From Paenimyroides baculatum (GTDB taxonomy: Bacteria; Bacteroidota; Bacteroidia; Flavobacteriales; Flavobacteriaceae): 64,000 nt of DNA. Under the pieces are notes generated by a model. It saw only the letters and a list, made by a program, of their open reading frames with translations, made no database searches and was not told the origin of the DNA. The stretch is from NCBI RefSeq assembly GCF_008629655.1, contig NZ_VWSG01000009.1:62001-126000 (forward strand), in the 5' to 3' direction. The position numbers and the translations under genes are program-made. Each line of letters begins with the position of its first letter. Position 1 is the stretch's first letter. Positions 1 through 9,363 of this stretch are shown piece after piece.

Positions 1-215
1 ATAGTAGATACTGCTTTTTGTCCTGTAATTTTTGTTAGTTCTTCAACAGCGTGATCAACTAATTTTTTATCAGAAACAGCAGCACCAACTCCACGGCTTA
101 CAACTATTTTCTCAAGTTTAGGAACTTCCATTACGTTTTTGTAACCGAATTCTTCTTTTAAAGCAGAGACTACTCTGTCTTTATATTCTTGTTTAAGTCT
201 TGGTATATAAGTCAT
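1..215 (-). CDS. rplE: 50S ribosomal protein L5 (N-terminal part)
   Basis: Large-subunit protein L5, which binds 5S rRNA in the central protuberance. Only about the first 71 residues are present because the gene runs off the left edge. The translation starts [15 protein letters not shown] and continues to a VSRGVGAA segment, both typical of L5. The ATG (213-215) lies 2 bases after the rplX stop, so it is co-transcribed as the last visible gene of the S10/spc ribosomal operon. Confidence 0.95.
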   Translation of the reverse strand, partial: MTYIPRLKQEYKDRVVSALKEEFGYKNVMEVPKLEKIVVSRGVGAAVSDKKLVDHAVEELTKITGQKAVST

Positions 216-217
216 GA

Positions 218-535
218 CTATAATGCTTGATTAGATTTTTTAGAAACGCGTACTTTCTTATCTCCTTCTACTTTGTAAGCCACTTTAGTAACACTATTTG
301 TTTTAGTATCGATTAAAGCGATGTTAGAAATATGAATTGCAGCTTCTTTTTTTACTATACCACCTTGAGGGTTTGTAGCACTTGGCTTAACATGTTTAGA
401 AACCATGTTTACACCTTCAACGATAGCTTTGTTTTTTTCGCGGAAAACGCGTAAAACTTTTCCTTCAGATCCTTTGTGATCTCCAGCAATAACGCGAACG
501 TTATCTCCTGATTTAATTTTTAGCTTTGTCATCAT
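218..535 (-). CDS. rplX: 50S ribosomal protein L24
   Basis: L24 is an early assembly protein of the 50S subunit. The 105-residue product begins with a KOW motif ([21 protein letters not shown], about residues 7-27) that contacts 23S rRNA, and has the usual length. Two consecutive ATG codons (533-535 and 530-532) could start it; the difference is one residue. It sits between rplN (9-base gap) and rplE (2-base gap) in standard S10/spc order. Confidence 0.97.
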   Translation of the reverse strand: MMTKLKIKSGDNVRVIAGDHKGSEGKVLRVFREKNKAIVEGVNMVSKHVKPSATNPQGGIVKKEAAIHISNIALIDTKTNSVTKVAYKVEGDKKVRVSKKSNQAL

Positions 536-544
536 TTGAAAGAA

Positions 545-913
545 TTAAAGCACTTCAGGTGCTAATGATACAATTTTCATGAATTGTTTTTCACGAAGTT
601 CTCTTGCTACAGGACCAAAAACGCGAGTTCCTCTCATTTCACCTGCCGCATTTAATAACACACATGCGTTGTCATCAAAACGGATATAAGATCCATCAGC
701 TCTTCTCACTTCTTTTTTGGTACGTACAACAACTGCAGTTGATACAGCACCTTTTTTAACGTTACCGTTAGGTGTTGCGTCTTTGATAGACACTACAATT
801 TTATCTCCAACAGAGGCATAACGACGTTTCGTTCCTCCTAAAACACGGATCGTCAAAACTTCTTTTGCGCCTGTGTTATCTGCTACTTTTAATCTAGATT
901 CCTGTTGTACCAT
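545..913 (-). CDS. rplN: 50S ribosomal protein L14
   Basis: L14 lies at the subunit interface of the 50S and forms bridges with 16S rRNA. The product is the standard 122 residues, starts [18 protein letters not shown] and contains the conserved [16 protein letters not shown] segment and the C-terminal [10 protein letters not shown]. It is separated by 2 bases from rpsQ upstream, which indicates translational coupling inside the ribosomal operon. Confidence 0.98.
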
Positions 914-915
914 AA

Positions 916-1173
916 TTACTTAGCTCTTTCAATGATTTCAACTAATCTCCAACATTTGTTTTTAGATAATGGACGTGTTTCCATGATTCTAACTTTGTCA
1001 CCAATGTTACAGTCGTTCAATTCGTCGTGTGCAACATATTTCTTTGTCTTTAACACGAACTTTCCGTATAATGGGTGTTTTACTTTACTTGTTTCAGACA
1101 CAACAATAGATTTAACCATTTTGTTGCTTGTAACTACACCGATTCTTTCTTTTCTTAAATTTCTTTTTTCCAT
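916..1173 (-). CDS. rpsQ: 30S ribosomal protein S17
   Basis: S17 is a primary 16S rRNA-binding protein with an OB fold. The 85-residue product shows the family segments [29 protein letters not shown] and [16 protein letters not shown]. Length and neighbours (rpmC upstream, rplN downstream) are as expected. The opposite-strand open frame over this gene is a shadow. Confidence 0.98.
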   Translation of the reverse strand: MEKRNLRKERIGVVTSNKMVKSIVVSETSKVKHPLYGKFVLKTKKYVAHDELNDCNIGDKVRIMETRPLSKNKCWRLVEIIERAK

Positions 1174-1190
1174 CTTTCAGCAGAATACAA

Positions 1191-1382
1191 TTATTGTAAG
1201 TCTTTTTTGCTAATCTCAGTATTCACTCTTGCGATAGCTCTTCTTACAGTTCTTAATTGCAAAGGGTTAGCAATAGGCGAAATAGCATGAGCATGTTTTA
1301 ACTCAGCGTATTGGTTTGTTAATTCACCAAGTTTTGCTTGTAACTCAGCTACAGATAGATTATTTATTTCTTGTTTCTTCAT
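1191..1382 (-). CDS. rpmC: 50S ribosomal protein L29
   Basis: L29 sits near the peptide exit tunnel beside L23 and helps dock trigger factor and SRP. The 63-residue, mostly helical product has the ELQAKLGELTNQYAELK helix and a C-terminal LRTVRRAIARVNTEI helix typical of the family. It lies 12 bases after rplP and 17 bases before rpsQ. Confidence 0.97.
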   Translation of the reverse strand: MKKQEINNLSVAELQAKLGELTNQYAELKHAHAISPIANPLQLRTVRRAIARVNTEISKKDLQ

Positions 1383-1394
1383 AATGATCTAAAA

Positions 1395-1814
1395 TTAAGC
1401 TTCGAAATCTCTAGCAATGATAAACTTGGTTTTTACTGGAAGTTTTTGAGCAGCTAAACGTAATGCTTCTTTTGCAACTGCTAAAGGCACACCACCTACT
1501 TCAAACATTATTCTTCCTGGCTTAACAACTGCAGCCCAATACTCAACTGCACCTTTACCTTTACCCATACGTACCTCTAAAGGTTTTTTAGTAATAGGTT
1601 TATCTGGGAAGATTTTAATCCATAATTGTCCTTCACGTTTCATGAAACGAGTTGCAGCGATACGTGCAGCTTCGATTTGACGAGAAGTAATGAACGAGTA
1701 ATCTAAAGATTTAATACCGAACATTCCGTTAGAAAGTTCGCTACCTCTTTGAGAAACTCCTTTCATTCTACCTTTCTGTACCTTACGGTACTTGGTTCTT
1801 TTAGGCTGTAACAT
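1395..1814 (-). CDS. rplP: 50S ribosomal protein L16
   Basis: L16 organises the A-site region of the 50S subunit. The 139-residue product starts [19 protein letters not shown] and has the conserved [23 protein letters not shown] and [11 protein letters not shown] segments. The basic N-terminus is intact. It lies 17 bases downstream of rpsC in canonical order. Confidence 0.98.
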   Translation of the reverse strand: MLQPKRTKYRKVQKGRMKGVSQRGSELSNGMFGIKSLDYSFITSRQIEAARIAATRFMKREGQLWIKIFPDKPITKKPLEVRMGKGKGAVEYWAAVVKPGRIMFEVGGVPLAVAKEALRLAAQKLPVKTKFIIARDFEA

Positions 1815-1831
1815 TTTTCGTTAGTTTTAAA

Positions 1832-2572
1832 TTACTTTCGTTTGTTGTTGCGTTGTTGGTTTGGTCTTCCATTTGGTTTTCCAGATCCTGCCGGTTTAGA
1901 CGATTTTTGTTGTTTGTCCATTCCAGCTAACGGAGAAAGATCTCTTTTACCATAAACCTCACCTTTCATGATCCATACTTTAATACCCATTCTACCGTAA
2001 GTAGTATGCGCTTCAGCTAAAGCATAATCAATATCCGCACGGAAAGTAGATAAAGGAATACGTCCATCTTTAAAGTTTTCAGAACGTGCCATTTCTGCCC
2101 CGTTCAAACGACCTGAAATTTGCACTTTCATACCTTCAGCGTTCATTCTCATTGCCGCAGCAATAGCCATTTTAATAGCTCTACGGTAAGAAATACGGCT
2201 TTCGATTTGACGCGCGATGCTTGTTGCAGCCAAATAAGCATCTAATTCTGGTCTTTTAATTTCAAAGATGTTAATTTGTACCTCTTTGTTAGTAATTTTC
2301 TTAAGTTCTTCTTTTAACTTGTCTACCTCTTGTCCGCCTTTTCCGATAATGATACCAGGTCTTGCAGTAGTGATAGTAACGGTTACAAGTTTTAAAGTTC
2401 TCTCGATAATGATTTTAGATACACTAGCTTTTGCTAAACGAGCATGGATATACTTTCTGATTTTTGCATCTTCAGCAAGTTTGTCTCCATAGTCATTTCC
2501 ACCGTACCAGTTAGAGTCCCATCCTCTGATGATCCCAAGGCGATTTCCGATTGGATTAGTCTTTTGTCCCAT
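1832..2572 (-). CDS. rpsC: 30S ribosomal protein S3
   Basis: S3 lines the mRNA entry channel of the 30S subunit. The 246-residue product has an N-terminal KH domain with the [14 protein letters not shown] motif (about 75-88) and the C-terminal ribosomal S3 domain ([26 protein letters not shown]). After the core there is a roughly 35-residue basic, Gly/Pro/Asn/Lys-rich tail from about residue 212 ([10 protein letters not shown] to NNKRK), longer than the E. coli tail. It lies between rplV and rplP. Confidence 0.98.
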   Translation of the reverse strand: MGQKTNPIGNRLGIIRGWDSNWYGGNDYGDKLAEDAKIRKYIHARLAKASVSKIIIERTLKLVTVTITTARPGIIIGKGGQEVDKLKEELKKITNKEVQINIFEIKRPELDAYLAATSIARQIESRISYRRAIKMAIAAAMRMNAEGMKVQISGRLNGAEMARSENFKDGRIPLSTFRADIDYALAEAHTTYGRMGIKVWIMKGEVYGKRDLSPLAGMDKQQKSSKPAGSGKPNGRPNQQRNNKRK

Positions 2573-2580
2573 ACTGTTTA

Positions 2581-2991
2581 TTAATTGCTTTGTGTGTTAT
2601 TGTTTGATCCTAATACGATTGTAACGTGATTAGAACGTTTTCTGATTCTGTGCGCGCGACCTTGTGGTGCAGGACGTAATCTTTTCAACATTGCCCCACC
2701 GTCTACACGGATTTCTTTAACAAATAATTCTGCTTCTTCGATGCTTGCTTCAGCGTTTTTAGCTTGCCAGTTAGCAATTGCTGATAACAATAATTTTTCA
2801 ATTCTTCCCGAAGCTTCTTTAGTATTAAATTTTAATATGTTAAGAGCATTCTCAACTTTCTGTCCTCTTACTAAATCTGCAACCAAGCGCATTTTACGAG
2901 GTGAAGTTGGGCAATTGTTTAGCTTAGCAAAAGCAATACTTTTGTTTGCTTCTTTTGTCTGCTCTGCTCTTTCTCTTTTACGAACTCCCAT
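2581..2991 (-). CDS. rplV: 50S ribosomal protein L22
   Basis: L22 lines the peptide exit tunnel with its beta-hairpin. The 136-residue product carries the family core: [16 protein letters not shown] (about 29-44), the ALNILKF helix and the tunnel hairpin [19 protein letters not shown] (about 103-121), where macrolide-resistance changes occur in other bacteria; no deletion is apparent. A short N-terminal extension ([18 protein letters not shown]) and a Thr/Asn/Ser-rich tail flank the core. Confidence 0.97.
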   Translation of the reverse strand: MGVRKRERAEQTKEANKSIAFAKLNNCPTSPRKMRLVADLVRGQKVENALNILKFNTKEASGRIEKLLLSAIANWQAKNAEASIEEAELFVKEIRVDGGAMLKRLRPAPQGRAHRIRKRSNHVTIVLGSNNNTQSN

Positions 2992-3000
2992 AGCTTCTTA

Positions 3001-3279
3001 TTATTTTTTACCTTTATTTTTTGCACCTGCATGTCCACGAAATGAACGTGTTGGTGAAAACTCTCCTAATTTATGTCCTACCATGTTTTCTGTTACGTAA
3101 ACTGGTACAAATTGACGACCGTTGTGTACTGCAATTGTTTGTCCTACGAAATCTGGAGTTATCATAGATGCTCTAGACCAAGTTTTAACAACTGCTTTGT
3201 TACCGTTTTCTGCGTTCTCTAAAACTTTTTTCTCAAGTTTAAAGTGAACATAAGGTCCTTTTTTTAATGAACGTGCCAT
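3001..3279 (-). CDS. rpsS: 30S ribosomal protein S19
   Basis: S19 is in the head of the 30S subunit and pairs with S13. The 92-residue product begins [18 protein letters not shown] and contains [14 protein letters not shown] and [17 protein letters not shown] plus the basic [10 protein letters not shown] end, all diagnostic. It is between rplB and rplV with 9-10 base gaps. Confidence 0.98.
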   Translation of the reverse strand: MARSLKKGPYVHFKLEKKVLENAENGNKAVVKTWSRASMITPDFVGQTIAVHNGRQFVPVYVTENMVGHKLGEFSPTRSFRGHAGAKNKGKK

Positions 3280-3289
3280 ACTTACTTAA

Positions 3290-4114
3290 TTATTTCTTTC
3301 TACGTTCTACAATATACTTACTACTTGCTTTTACTTTAGAACGAGTTCTATAACCCTTCGCTGGTAAACCTTTTCTTGAACGTGGGTGACCTCCTGAAGA
3401 GCGTCCTTCACCACCTCCCATTGGGTGATCAACTGGGTTCATAGCTACCGGTCTAGTACGTGGTCTTCTACCTAACCAACGAGATCTACCTGCTTTACCT
3501 GAAACGATTAACTGGTGATCTGAGTTAGATACCGCGCCAATTGTTGCCATACATGTTAGCAAGATCAAACGAATCTCACCTGAAGGCATTTTAATTGTTG
3601 CGTATTTACCATCACGAGCAACTAATTGTGCAAAAGTTCCTGCAGAACGTGCGATAACAGCACCTTGACCTGGACGTAACTCGATACAAGAAATAATTGT
3701 ACCAAGAGGAATGTTTGCTAAAGGCATTGCATTACCAACTTCTGGAGCTGCATCTGGACCAGAAACTACTTTCTGACCTACTTGCAATCCTGCTGGTGCT
3801 ACGATGTACGTTTTTGCTCCATCTGCATATGCTAATAATGAGATAAATGCTGAACGGTTTGGATCGTACTCGATTGTTTTAACTGTTGCTGGAACACCAA
3901 CTTTAGTTCTTTTAAAATCGATAATACGATATTGTTGTTTATGACCACCACCAATATAACGCATGGTCATTTTTCCTTGACTATTTCTACCTCCAGAGTT
4001 TTTTTTCGGTGCTAATAATGAACGCTCCGGCTTATCAGTTGTAATAGCGTCAAAACTATTAACAACTCTAAAACGCTGACCTGGGGTAATAGGTTTTAAT
4101 TTTCTAACTGACAT
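3290..4114 (-). CDS. rplB: 50S ribosomal protein L2
   Basis: L2 is a core 23S rRNA-binding protein needed for subunit association and peptidyl transfer. The 274-residue product is full length. It has the RNA-binding [19 protein letters not shown] region (about 43-61) and the C-terminal [14 protein letters not shown] loop (about 225-238), which carries the conserved His near the peptidyl transferase centre. It sits 5 bases from rplW. Confidence 0.98.
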   Translation of the reverse strand: MSVRKLKPITPGQRFRVVNSFDAITTDKPERSLLAPKKNSGGRNSQGKMTMRYIGGGHKQQYRIIDFKRTKVGVPATVKTIEYDPNRSAFISLLAYADGAKTYIVAPAGLQVGQKVVSGPDAAPEVGNAMPLANIPLGTIISCIELRPGQGAVIARSAGTFAQLVARDGKYATIKMPSGEIRLILLTCMATIGAVSNSDHQLIVSGKAGRSRWLGRRPRTRPVAMNPVDHPMGGGEGRSSGGHPRSRKGLPAKGYRTRSKVKASSKYIVERRKK

Positions 4115-4119
4115 TGTTA

Positions 4120-4410
4120 TTAGATATTAGTGTAAAAATCGATTGAATCTCCTTCTTTCAATGTTACAATTGCTTTCTTGTATGAAGACGTTTTACCAGT
4201 AATCATTCCGCTTTTCGTGAACTTTGTGCTTCTATCAGCTCTGTAAATCATTGTGTTTACATCTAAAACAGAAACTCCATAAGCTTTTTCAACCGCTTTT
4301 TTAATTTCTACTTTGTTAGCTTTTTTAGCTACTATAAATCCAAAACGGTTAAATAATTCACCGTCTTTTGTGATTTTTTCGGTAATGATAGGTTTAATAA
4401 TTATACTCAT
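4120..4410 (-). CDS. rplW: 50S ribosomal protein L23
   Basis: L23 surrounds the exit tunnel and is the trigger-factor docking site. The 96-residue product has the family features [13 protein letters not shown] at the N-terminus, [25 protein letters not shown] in the middle and [14 protein letters not shown] near the end. It is located between rplD and rplB. Confidence 0.97.
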   Translation of the reverse strand: MSIIIKPIITEKITKDGELFNRFGFIVAKKANKVEIKKAVEKAYGVSVLDVNTMIYRADRSTKFTKSGMITGKTSSYKKAIVTLKEGDSIDFYTNI

Positions 4411-4418
4411 TTCCCTAT

Positions 4419-5048
4419 TTATTTACTTAAATTTTCTACAATTCCTTCTAATGAACCTTCAGTTAACACTAACGATTTTGCATTTAAAATACCGTAAGTA
4501 TTTAATTCTGAAGAAGTTACAACAGAAGTTCTCTCTAAATTGCGTGATGACAAATATACATTTTTATTTGATTCACCCAACACAAATAATGATTTTTTAC
4601 CTTCTAACCCTAAAGCTTTCAATACGTTAATGAAATTTTTAGTACTTGGTGCTTCGAAAGTAAAATCTTCTACAACAAATAAATTAGCTTCTTGAGCTTT
4701 AATTGTAAAAGCAGATTTACGAGCCAAACGCTTTAAAGCTTTATTCAATTTAAATGAATAACTTCTTGGGCGTGGACCAAAAATAGTACCACCACCTTTG
4801 AAAACAGGTGATTTTGCAGAACCTGCACGTGCAGTACCTGTACCTTTTTGTTTTTTAATTTTACGTGTAGATCCCGCTACTTCAGCTCTTTCTTTAGCTT
4901 TGTGCGTACCTTGACGTTGATTTGCCAAATATTGTTTAACATCTAAATAGATAGCATGTTTGTTAGGCTCAATTGCGAAAACTGAATCAGCCAGTTGTAC
5001 TGATCTGCCAGTTTCTTTTCCGTTGATATCTAAAACTTTTACTTCCAT
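4419..5048 (-). CDS. rplD: 50S ribosomal protein L4
   Basis: L4 contributes a tunnel-lining loop and in E. coli also represses the S10 operon. The 209-residue product has the loop region with [25 protein letters not shown] and [15 protein letters not shown] (about 47-88) and the [19 protein letters not shown] segment. Its ATG overlaps the rplC stop by one base (TAATG), implying coupled translation. Whether L4 autoregulates here is unknown. Confidence 0.98.
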   Translation of the reverse strand: MEVKVLDINGKETGRSVQLADSVFAIEPNKHAIYLDVKQYLANQRQGTHKAKERAEVAGSTRKIKKQKGTGTARAGSAKSPVFKGGGTIFGPRPRSYSFKLNKALKRLARKSAFTIKAQEANLFVVEDFTFEAPSTKNFINVLKALGLEGKKSLFVLGESNKNVYLSSRNLERTSVVTSSELNTYGILNAKSLVLTEGSLEGIVENLSK

Positions 5049-5665
5049 TACTTTTGAACGATTACGTAAGAGTTTTTGTGACCTGGTACAGCACCTTTAA
5101 CTACTAATAAGTTTTTGTCTGCAACCACTTTTAAAACTCTAAGGTTTTGAACTGTTACTTTTTCTCCTCCCATTCTACCTGCCATACGCATACCCTTGAA
5201 TACTCTTGAAGGGTAAGACGATGCACCAACAGAACCTGGAGCTCTTAAACGGTTGTGCTGACCATGCGTAGCCTGACCAACTCCACCAAATCCATGACGT
5301 TTTACAACACCTTGGAATCCTTTACCTTTAGAAGTACCTTGTACATCAACAAAATCTCCTTCAGTAAATAAGTCTACAGTGATAACATCACCTAAACCAT
5401 AATTGCTTTCAAAATCTTGAATTTCAACGACTTTTTTCTTAACAGAAGTTCCTGCTTTTTTAAAGTGACCTGTAGCCGCTTTAGTTGCATTTTTTTCTCT
5501 AGCGTCATCGAAACCAAGTTGATAAGCTTCATACCCGTCAACCTCTTTGGTTCTGACTTGGGTAACGACACATGGACCTAATTCGATAACAGTACAAGGA
5601 ATATTTTTCCCGTTCTCATCGAAGATTGAAGTCATGCCGATTTTCTTTCCAATTAACCCAGACAT
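5048..5665 (-). CDS. rplC: 50S ribosomal protein L3
   Basis: L3 is an early-assembling 50S protein reaching the peptidyl transferase centre. The 205-residue product starts [19 protein letters not shown] and has the [24 protein letters not shown] region (about 114-137), with the Gln methylated in other bacteria. A 99-base gap with a strong hairpin separates it from rpsJ, the only sizeable gap among the S10-operon genes. Confidence 0.98.
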   Translation of the reverse strand: MSGLIGKKIGMTSIFDENGKNIPCTVIELGPCVVTQVRTKEVDGYEAYQLGFDDAREKNATKAATGHFKKAGTSVKKKVVEIQDFESNYGLGDVITVDLFTEGDFVDVQGTSKGKGFQGVVKRHGFGGVGQATHGQHNRLRAPGSVGASSYPSRVFKGMRMAGRMGGEKVTVQNLRVLKVVADKNLLVVKGAVPGHKNSYVIVQK

Positions 5666-5697
5666 AATTTTAAATTAATAATTATTAAATATAAAAA

Positions 5698-5734
5698 TTT
5701 CAAGCATCGGCAAAATTAATACCAATGCTTGAAA
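5698..5734 (-). terminator. Hairpin with T-run between rpsJ and rplC (attenuator or terminator)
   Basis: On the minus strand TTTCAAGCATTGG pairs with CCGATGCTTGAAA (13 pairs with one G-T), with an 11-base loop, directly followed by TTTTTATAT. This has the form of an intrinsic terminator, yet it lies inside a conserved ribosomal gene run, 31 bases after rpsJ and 32 bases before rplC. It may end part of the str-operon transcript or act as a regulated attenuator. Confidence 0.7.
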
Positions 5735-5764
5735 TATACAAGTTTTTTATAAAATATTTTATTA

Positions 5765-6070
5765 TTATACTTTAATCTCTACTTCTACTCCTGAAGGAAG
5801 CTCTAATTTCATTAAAGCGTCGATCGTTTTTGAAGATGAAGAATAGATGTCTAATAATCTTTTATACGAACTTAATTCAAACTGTTCTCTTGACTTTTTG
5901 TTAACGTGTGGAGAACGTAAAACAGTAAAGATTTTTTTATGAGTTGGTAATGGAATTGGTCCTGTTACCACTGCACCTGTACTTTTTACAGTTTTTACGA
6001 TTTTTTCAGCTGACTTGTCAACCAAAGCGTGATCGTAAGATTTTAATTTTATTCTGATTTTTTGACTCAT
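5765..6070 (-). CDS. rpsJ: 30S ribosomal protein S10
   Basis: S10 is a 30S head protein that also acts as NusE in transcription antitermination. The 101-residue product starts [20 protein letters not shown] and has [31 protein letters not shown] (about 36-66), diagnostic for S10. It is 11 bases after fusA, so it belongs to the str transcript here; tuf, found between fusA and rpsJ in many other bacteria, is absent. Confidence 0.98.
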   Translation of the reverse strand: MSQKIRIKLKSYDHALVDKSAEKIVKTVKSTGAVVTGPIPLPTHKKIFTVLRSPHVNKKSREQFELSSYKRLLDIYSSSSKTIDALMKLELPSGVEVEIKV

Positions 6071-6081
6071 TTTCTTAATTA

Positions 6082-8217
6082 TTAAGCGTTACCTTTTGCT
6101 TTTTTAATTACTTCTTCTTGAATGTTAGAAGGTGTTTGCTCGTAGTGAGAGAACTCCATTGTTGAAGTTGCACGACCTGAAGATAAAGTACGTAACGTTG
6201 TTACATAACCAAACATTTCTGATAACGGCACAGATGCTTTTACAACTTTTGCTCCGTTACGATCGTCCATAGAGTTGATTTGACCACGACGACGGTTTAA
6301 GTCACCTACAATATCACCCATATTTTCTTCTGGTGTTAATACTTCTAACTTCATGATTGGTTCTAATATAATAGCACCTGCAGCTTTAGCAGATTCTTTA
6401 TATCCCATTTTAGCTGCTAATTCGAAAGATAGTGCATCCGAATCCACCGCGTGGTAAGAACCGTCAGTTAAAGTAACTTTTAATGAATCCATTTCAAATC
6501 CTGCTAAAGGACCTTGTTTCATAGACTCACGGAAACCTTTTTCTACAGCAGGAATGTATTCTTTTGGTACGTTACCACCTTTAACTTCGTTAACGAACTG
6601 TAATCCCATTGGAACTTTTCCGTCAACTTCGTCAGCTGGACCAATTTTAAATACGATATCACCAAATTTACCACGACCACCAGATTGCTTTTTGTAAGTT
6701 TCTCTGTGGCTTGCACTTTTTGTGAAAGCTTCTTTGTACTCTACCTGAGGCTCACCTTGGTTAACCTCTACTTTAAACTCACGACGCATACGGTCAACAA
6801 TGATATCTAAGTGTAACTCACCCATACCAGAGATGATTGTTTGCCCAGAAGCTTGGTCTGTACGAACTGTGAAAGTTGGATCTTCTTCTGCCAATTTAGC
6901 TAAAGCCATACCCATCTTATCAATGTCAGCTTTTGTTTTAGGCTCGATAGCGATACCAATTACCGGATCAGGGAAATCCATAGATTCTAACACAATTGGG
7001 TGTTTTTCGTCTGATAATGTATCTCCTGTTTTAATATCCTTGAAACCAACAGCAGCACCAATATCACCGGCTTCGATGAAATCAATTGGATTTTGCTTGT
7101 TAGCGTGCATTTGATAGATACGAGAGATACGTTCTTTGTTTCCTGAACGGTTGTTTAATACGTAAGAACCTGCATCTAAACGTCCTGAATAAGCACGGAA
7201 GAAAGCTAAACGACCTACGAAAGGATCGGTAGCAATTTTAAATGCTAATGCAGAGAACGGATCTGTTACAGATGGTTTACGTGTAATTGGCTCATCAGTA
7301 TCAGGGTTAGTACCTTCGATCGCTTCCTTGTCCATTGGAGAAGGTAAGTAACGACAAACAGCATCTAACATGAACTGAACACCTTTATTTTTGAAAGATG
7401 AACCACATGTCATTGGAATGATACTCATATCTAAAGTTGCAGCACGCAAAGCTCTGTGTACTTCATCTTCTGTGATAGAGTTTTCATCTTCCATGTATTT
7501 CTCTAACAAGTTTTCGTCGTAAGCAGCAATTTCCTCGATTAATTGACCACGGTATTGTTTTACCTCGTCAACCATTTCTGCAGGAATATCGATAATATCA
7601 AAAGTAGCTCCTTGTGTATCATCATGCCATACAATAGCACGATTTTTCACTAAATCTACTACTCCTCTAAAATCAGCTTCGTCACCAATTGGTAAAACGA
7701 TAGGCACTGCGTTAGATTTCAACATATCTTTAACTTGCTGACAAACTTTTAAGAAGTTAGATCCTTGACGGTCCATCTTGTTAACAAATCCCATACGTGG
7801 AACTTTGTAGTTATCAGCTAAACGCCAGTTAGTTTCAGATTGTGGCTCAACTCCGTCTACTGCAGAGAATAAGAATACTAATCCGTCTAATACACGTAAT
7901 GAACGGTTTACCTCTACGGTAAAGTCAACGTGTCCTGGGGTATCGATAATATTGAAGTGATAATCTTTAGAATCATCAGTTTTTTTACCTTGATCTGTTG
8001 GAAAAGACCAAGTACAAGTTGTAGCTGCAGAAGTAATTGTGATACCACGCTCTGCTTCTTGCTCCATCCAGTCCATTGTTGAAGCACCATCGTGAACTTC
8101 ACCAATTTTGTGATTTTTACCTGTATAAAAAAGAATACGCTCTGTTGTTGTTGTTTTACCAGCATCAATGTGAGCAGCGATTCCTATATTTCTAGTAAAT
8201 AATAAATCTCTAGCCAT
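6082..8217 (-). CDS. fusA: Translation elongation factor G
   Basis: EF-G is the GTPase that drives ribosomal translocation and, with RRF, ribosome recycling. The 711-residue product is full length. GTPase motifs are visible: AHIDAGKTT (about 15-23), RGIT (switch I, 57-60), DTPGH (92-96) and NKMD (146-149). The C-terminal domains IV-V follow ([33 protein letters not shown]). A short polar insertion (about 71-86) separates switch I from G3. It lies between rpsG and rpsJ as in the str operon. Confidence 0.98.
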   Translation of the reverse strand: MARDLLFTRNIGIAAHIDAGKTTTTERILFYTGKNHKIGEVHDGASTMDWMEQEAERGITITSAATTCTWSFPTDQGKKTDDSKDYHFNIIDTPGHVDFTVEVNRSLRVLDGLVFLFSAVDGVEPQSETNWRLADNYKVPRMGFVNKMDRQGSNFLKVCQQVKDMLKSNAVPIVLPIGDEADFRGVVDLVKNRAIVWHDDTQGATFDIIDIPAEMVDEVKQYRGQLIEEIAAYDENLLEKYMEDENSITEDEVHRALRAATLDMSIIPMTCGSSFKNKGVQFMLDAVCRYLPSPMDKEAIEGTNPDTDEPITRKPSVTDPFSALAFKIATDPFVGRLAFFRAYSGRLDAGSYVLNNRSGNKERISRIYQMHANKQNPIDFIEAGDIGAAVGFKDIKTGDTLSDEKHPIVLESMDFPDPVIGIAIEPKTKADIDKMGMALAKLAEEDPTFTVRTDQASGQTIISGMGELHLDIIVDRMRREFKVEVNQGEPQVEYKEAFTKSASHRETYKKQSGGRGKFGDIVFKIGPADEVDGKVPMGLQFVNEVKGGNVPKEYIPAVEKGFRESMKQGPLAGFEMDSLKVTLTDGSYHAVDSDALSFELAAKMGYKESAKAAGAIILEPIMKLEVLTPEENMGDIVGDLNRRRGQINSMDDRNGAKVVKASVPLSEMFGYVTTLRTLSSGRATSTMEFSHYEQTPSNIQEEVIKKAKGNA

Positions 8218-8236
8218 TTTTGTTCTTTATGAAAAA

Positions 8237-8713
8237 TTAAAATCTAAAGTGAGAGAATGCTTTATTAGCATCAGCCATTTTGTGAACATCCATTCTTTTC
8301 TTAACAGCAGCACCTTCTTCTTTAGCAGCAGCTAAAATTTCAGCAGCTAATTTAGAAGCCATAGATTTGTCGTTTCTTTTTCTTGCATAAAGAATCATCC
8401 ATTTCATCGCCATAGAAATTTTTCTATCCGGACGAATTGGCATTGGAATTTGGAATGAAGCACCACCTACACGGCGAGAACGTACTTCAACGTGAGGCAT
8501 AACGTTTGTTAATGCATCTTTCCATACTTCCAAAGAGGTTTTTTCTTCATCTTGCTTTTTAGTTTCAACGATTTCTAATGCATCGTAAAATACTTTAAAA
8601 GCAGTAGATTTTTTACCATCCCACATTAAGTTGTTCACGAAACGTGTTACTAACTGATCGTTAAATTTTGGATCTGGTAAAAGAGGTCTTTTCTTTGCCT
8701 GTCTTTTTCTCAT
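8237..8713 (-). CDS. rpsG: 30S ribosomal protein S7
   Basis: S7 nucleates assembly of the 30S head and contacts the E-site tRNA. The 158-residue product starts [17 protein letters not shown] and has the [24 protein letters not shown] beta-hairpin region (about 75-98) and the C-terminal [15 protein letters not shown]. It is separated from rpsL by 119 bases of low-complexity AT-rich sequence and from fusA by 19 bases. Confidence 0.98.
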   Translation of the reverse strand: MRKRQAKKRPLLPDPKFNDQLVTRFVNNLMWDGKKSTAFKVFYDALEIVETKKQDEEKTSLEVWKDALTNVMPHVEVRSRRVGGASFQIPMPIRPDRKISMAMKWMILYARKRNDKSMASKLAAEILAAAKEEGAAVKKRMDVHKMADANKAFSHFRF

Positions 8714-8832
8714 TTCTTTGTTACTTTTAAAAGTTTCTAGTTTAAGGTTTCAAGTTTGAAGTTTTGTATTGATTAAAATCAGCACATAAATCTTTACGAC
8801 TTTTAACTTTTGACTATTCTACTTAAATTAAA

Positions 8833-9216
8833 TTACTTTTTTGCGTCTTTAGGGCGTTTAGCACCATATTTAGATCTTCTTTGTGTACGACCGTTAACAC
8901 CGGCTGTATCTAAAGCACCACGTACAATGTGGTATCTAACTCCTGGTAAATCTTTTACCCTTCCACCTCTAACTAATACTATCGAGTGCTCTTGTAAATT
9001 GTGTCCTTCTCCTGGGATGTAAGCGTTTACTTCATTACCGTTTGTCAAACGTACACGCGCTACTTTACGCATTGCAGAGTTTGGCTTTTTAGGTGTTGTA
9101 GTATAAACACGCGTACACACACCACGTCTTTGAGGACATGAATCCAAAGCAACCGATTTACTCTTCTTAGTTAATTGGGTTCTCCCTTTTCTTACTAATT
9201 GTTGAATTGTTGGCAT
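8833..9216 (-). CDS. rpsL: 30S ribosomal protein S12
   Basis: S12 is in the decoding centre and affects accuracy. From the ATG at 9214-9216 the product is 127 residues, [12 protein letters not shown] to the end. An upstream in-frame ATG at 9276 is rejected because it overlaps the promoter -7 box and would add 20 residues unlike S12. Lys43 (TTPKKPNSA) and Lys88 (GRVKDLPGV), the residues altered in streptomycin-resistant mutants, are wild type. It is the first gene of the operon, with a leader of about 50 bases. Confidence 0.98.
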   Translation of the reverse strand: MPTIQQLVRKGRTQLTKKSKSVALDSCPQRRGVCTRVYTTTPKKPNSAMRKVARVRLTNGNEVNAYIPGEGHNLQEHSIVLVRGGRVKDLPGVRYHIVRGALDTAGVNGRTQRRSKYGAKRPKDAKK

Positions 9217-9273
9217 AATGTTTATTAAAAATTTTCTACATTCAAATTTGTTTCCCGTGTATTTTCGGGGATG

Positions 9274-9304
9274 CAAATATATAAATTATTATAATCAAAA
9301 CAAA
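9274..9304 (-). promoter_or_regulatory. Promoter of the str-S10 ribosomal operon
   Basis: On the minus strand TTTG (9304-9301), a 19-base spacer and TATATTTG (9281-9274) match the Bacteroidota primary-sigma consensus TTTG-N19-TAnnTTTG exactly. Transcription should start near 9267, about 50 bases before the rpsL ATG. No other promoter of this quality is visible in the next 9 kb. Confidence 0.85.
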
Positions 9305-9363
9305 CGTATTTCGTTTATTTTCAAAATATTTCTACATTTACGTTTATTAATCTAACAGTACTA

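Noticed and set aside
905-1213. Plus-strand open frame over rpsQ
   Set aside because: Shadow of the ribosomal gene; no start context and no recognisable protein features. Other antisense frames (2268, 6800, 14440, 20382, 30372, 34444) are treated the same way.
7914-8168. Minus-strand frame inside fusA
   Set aside because: It overlaps the EF-G G1-G3 region in another frame and has low-complexity composition.
8714-8832. Structured element between rpsG and rpsL
   Set aside because: The gap has repeated AGTTT/TTCAAG low-complexity motifs but no stable stem; similar text occurs near 21725 and 43140 and appears to be filler.
9217-9276. Longer rpsL start giving 147 residues
   Set aside because: It overlaps the promoter -7 box and adds a segment unlike any S12; the 127-residue form from 9216 is standard.
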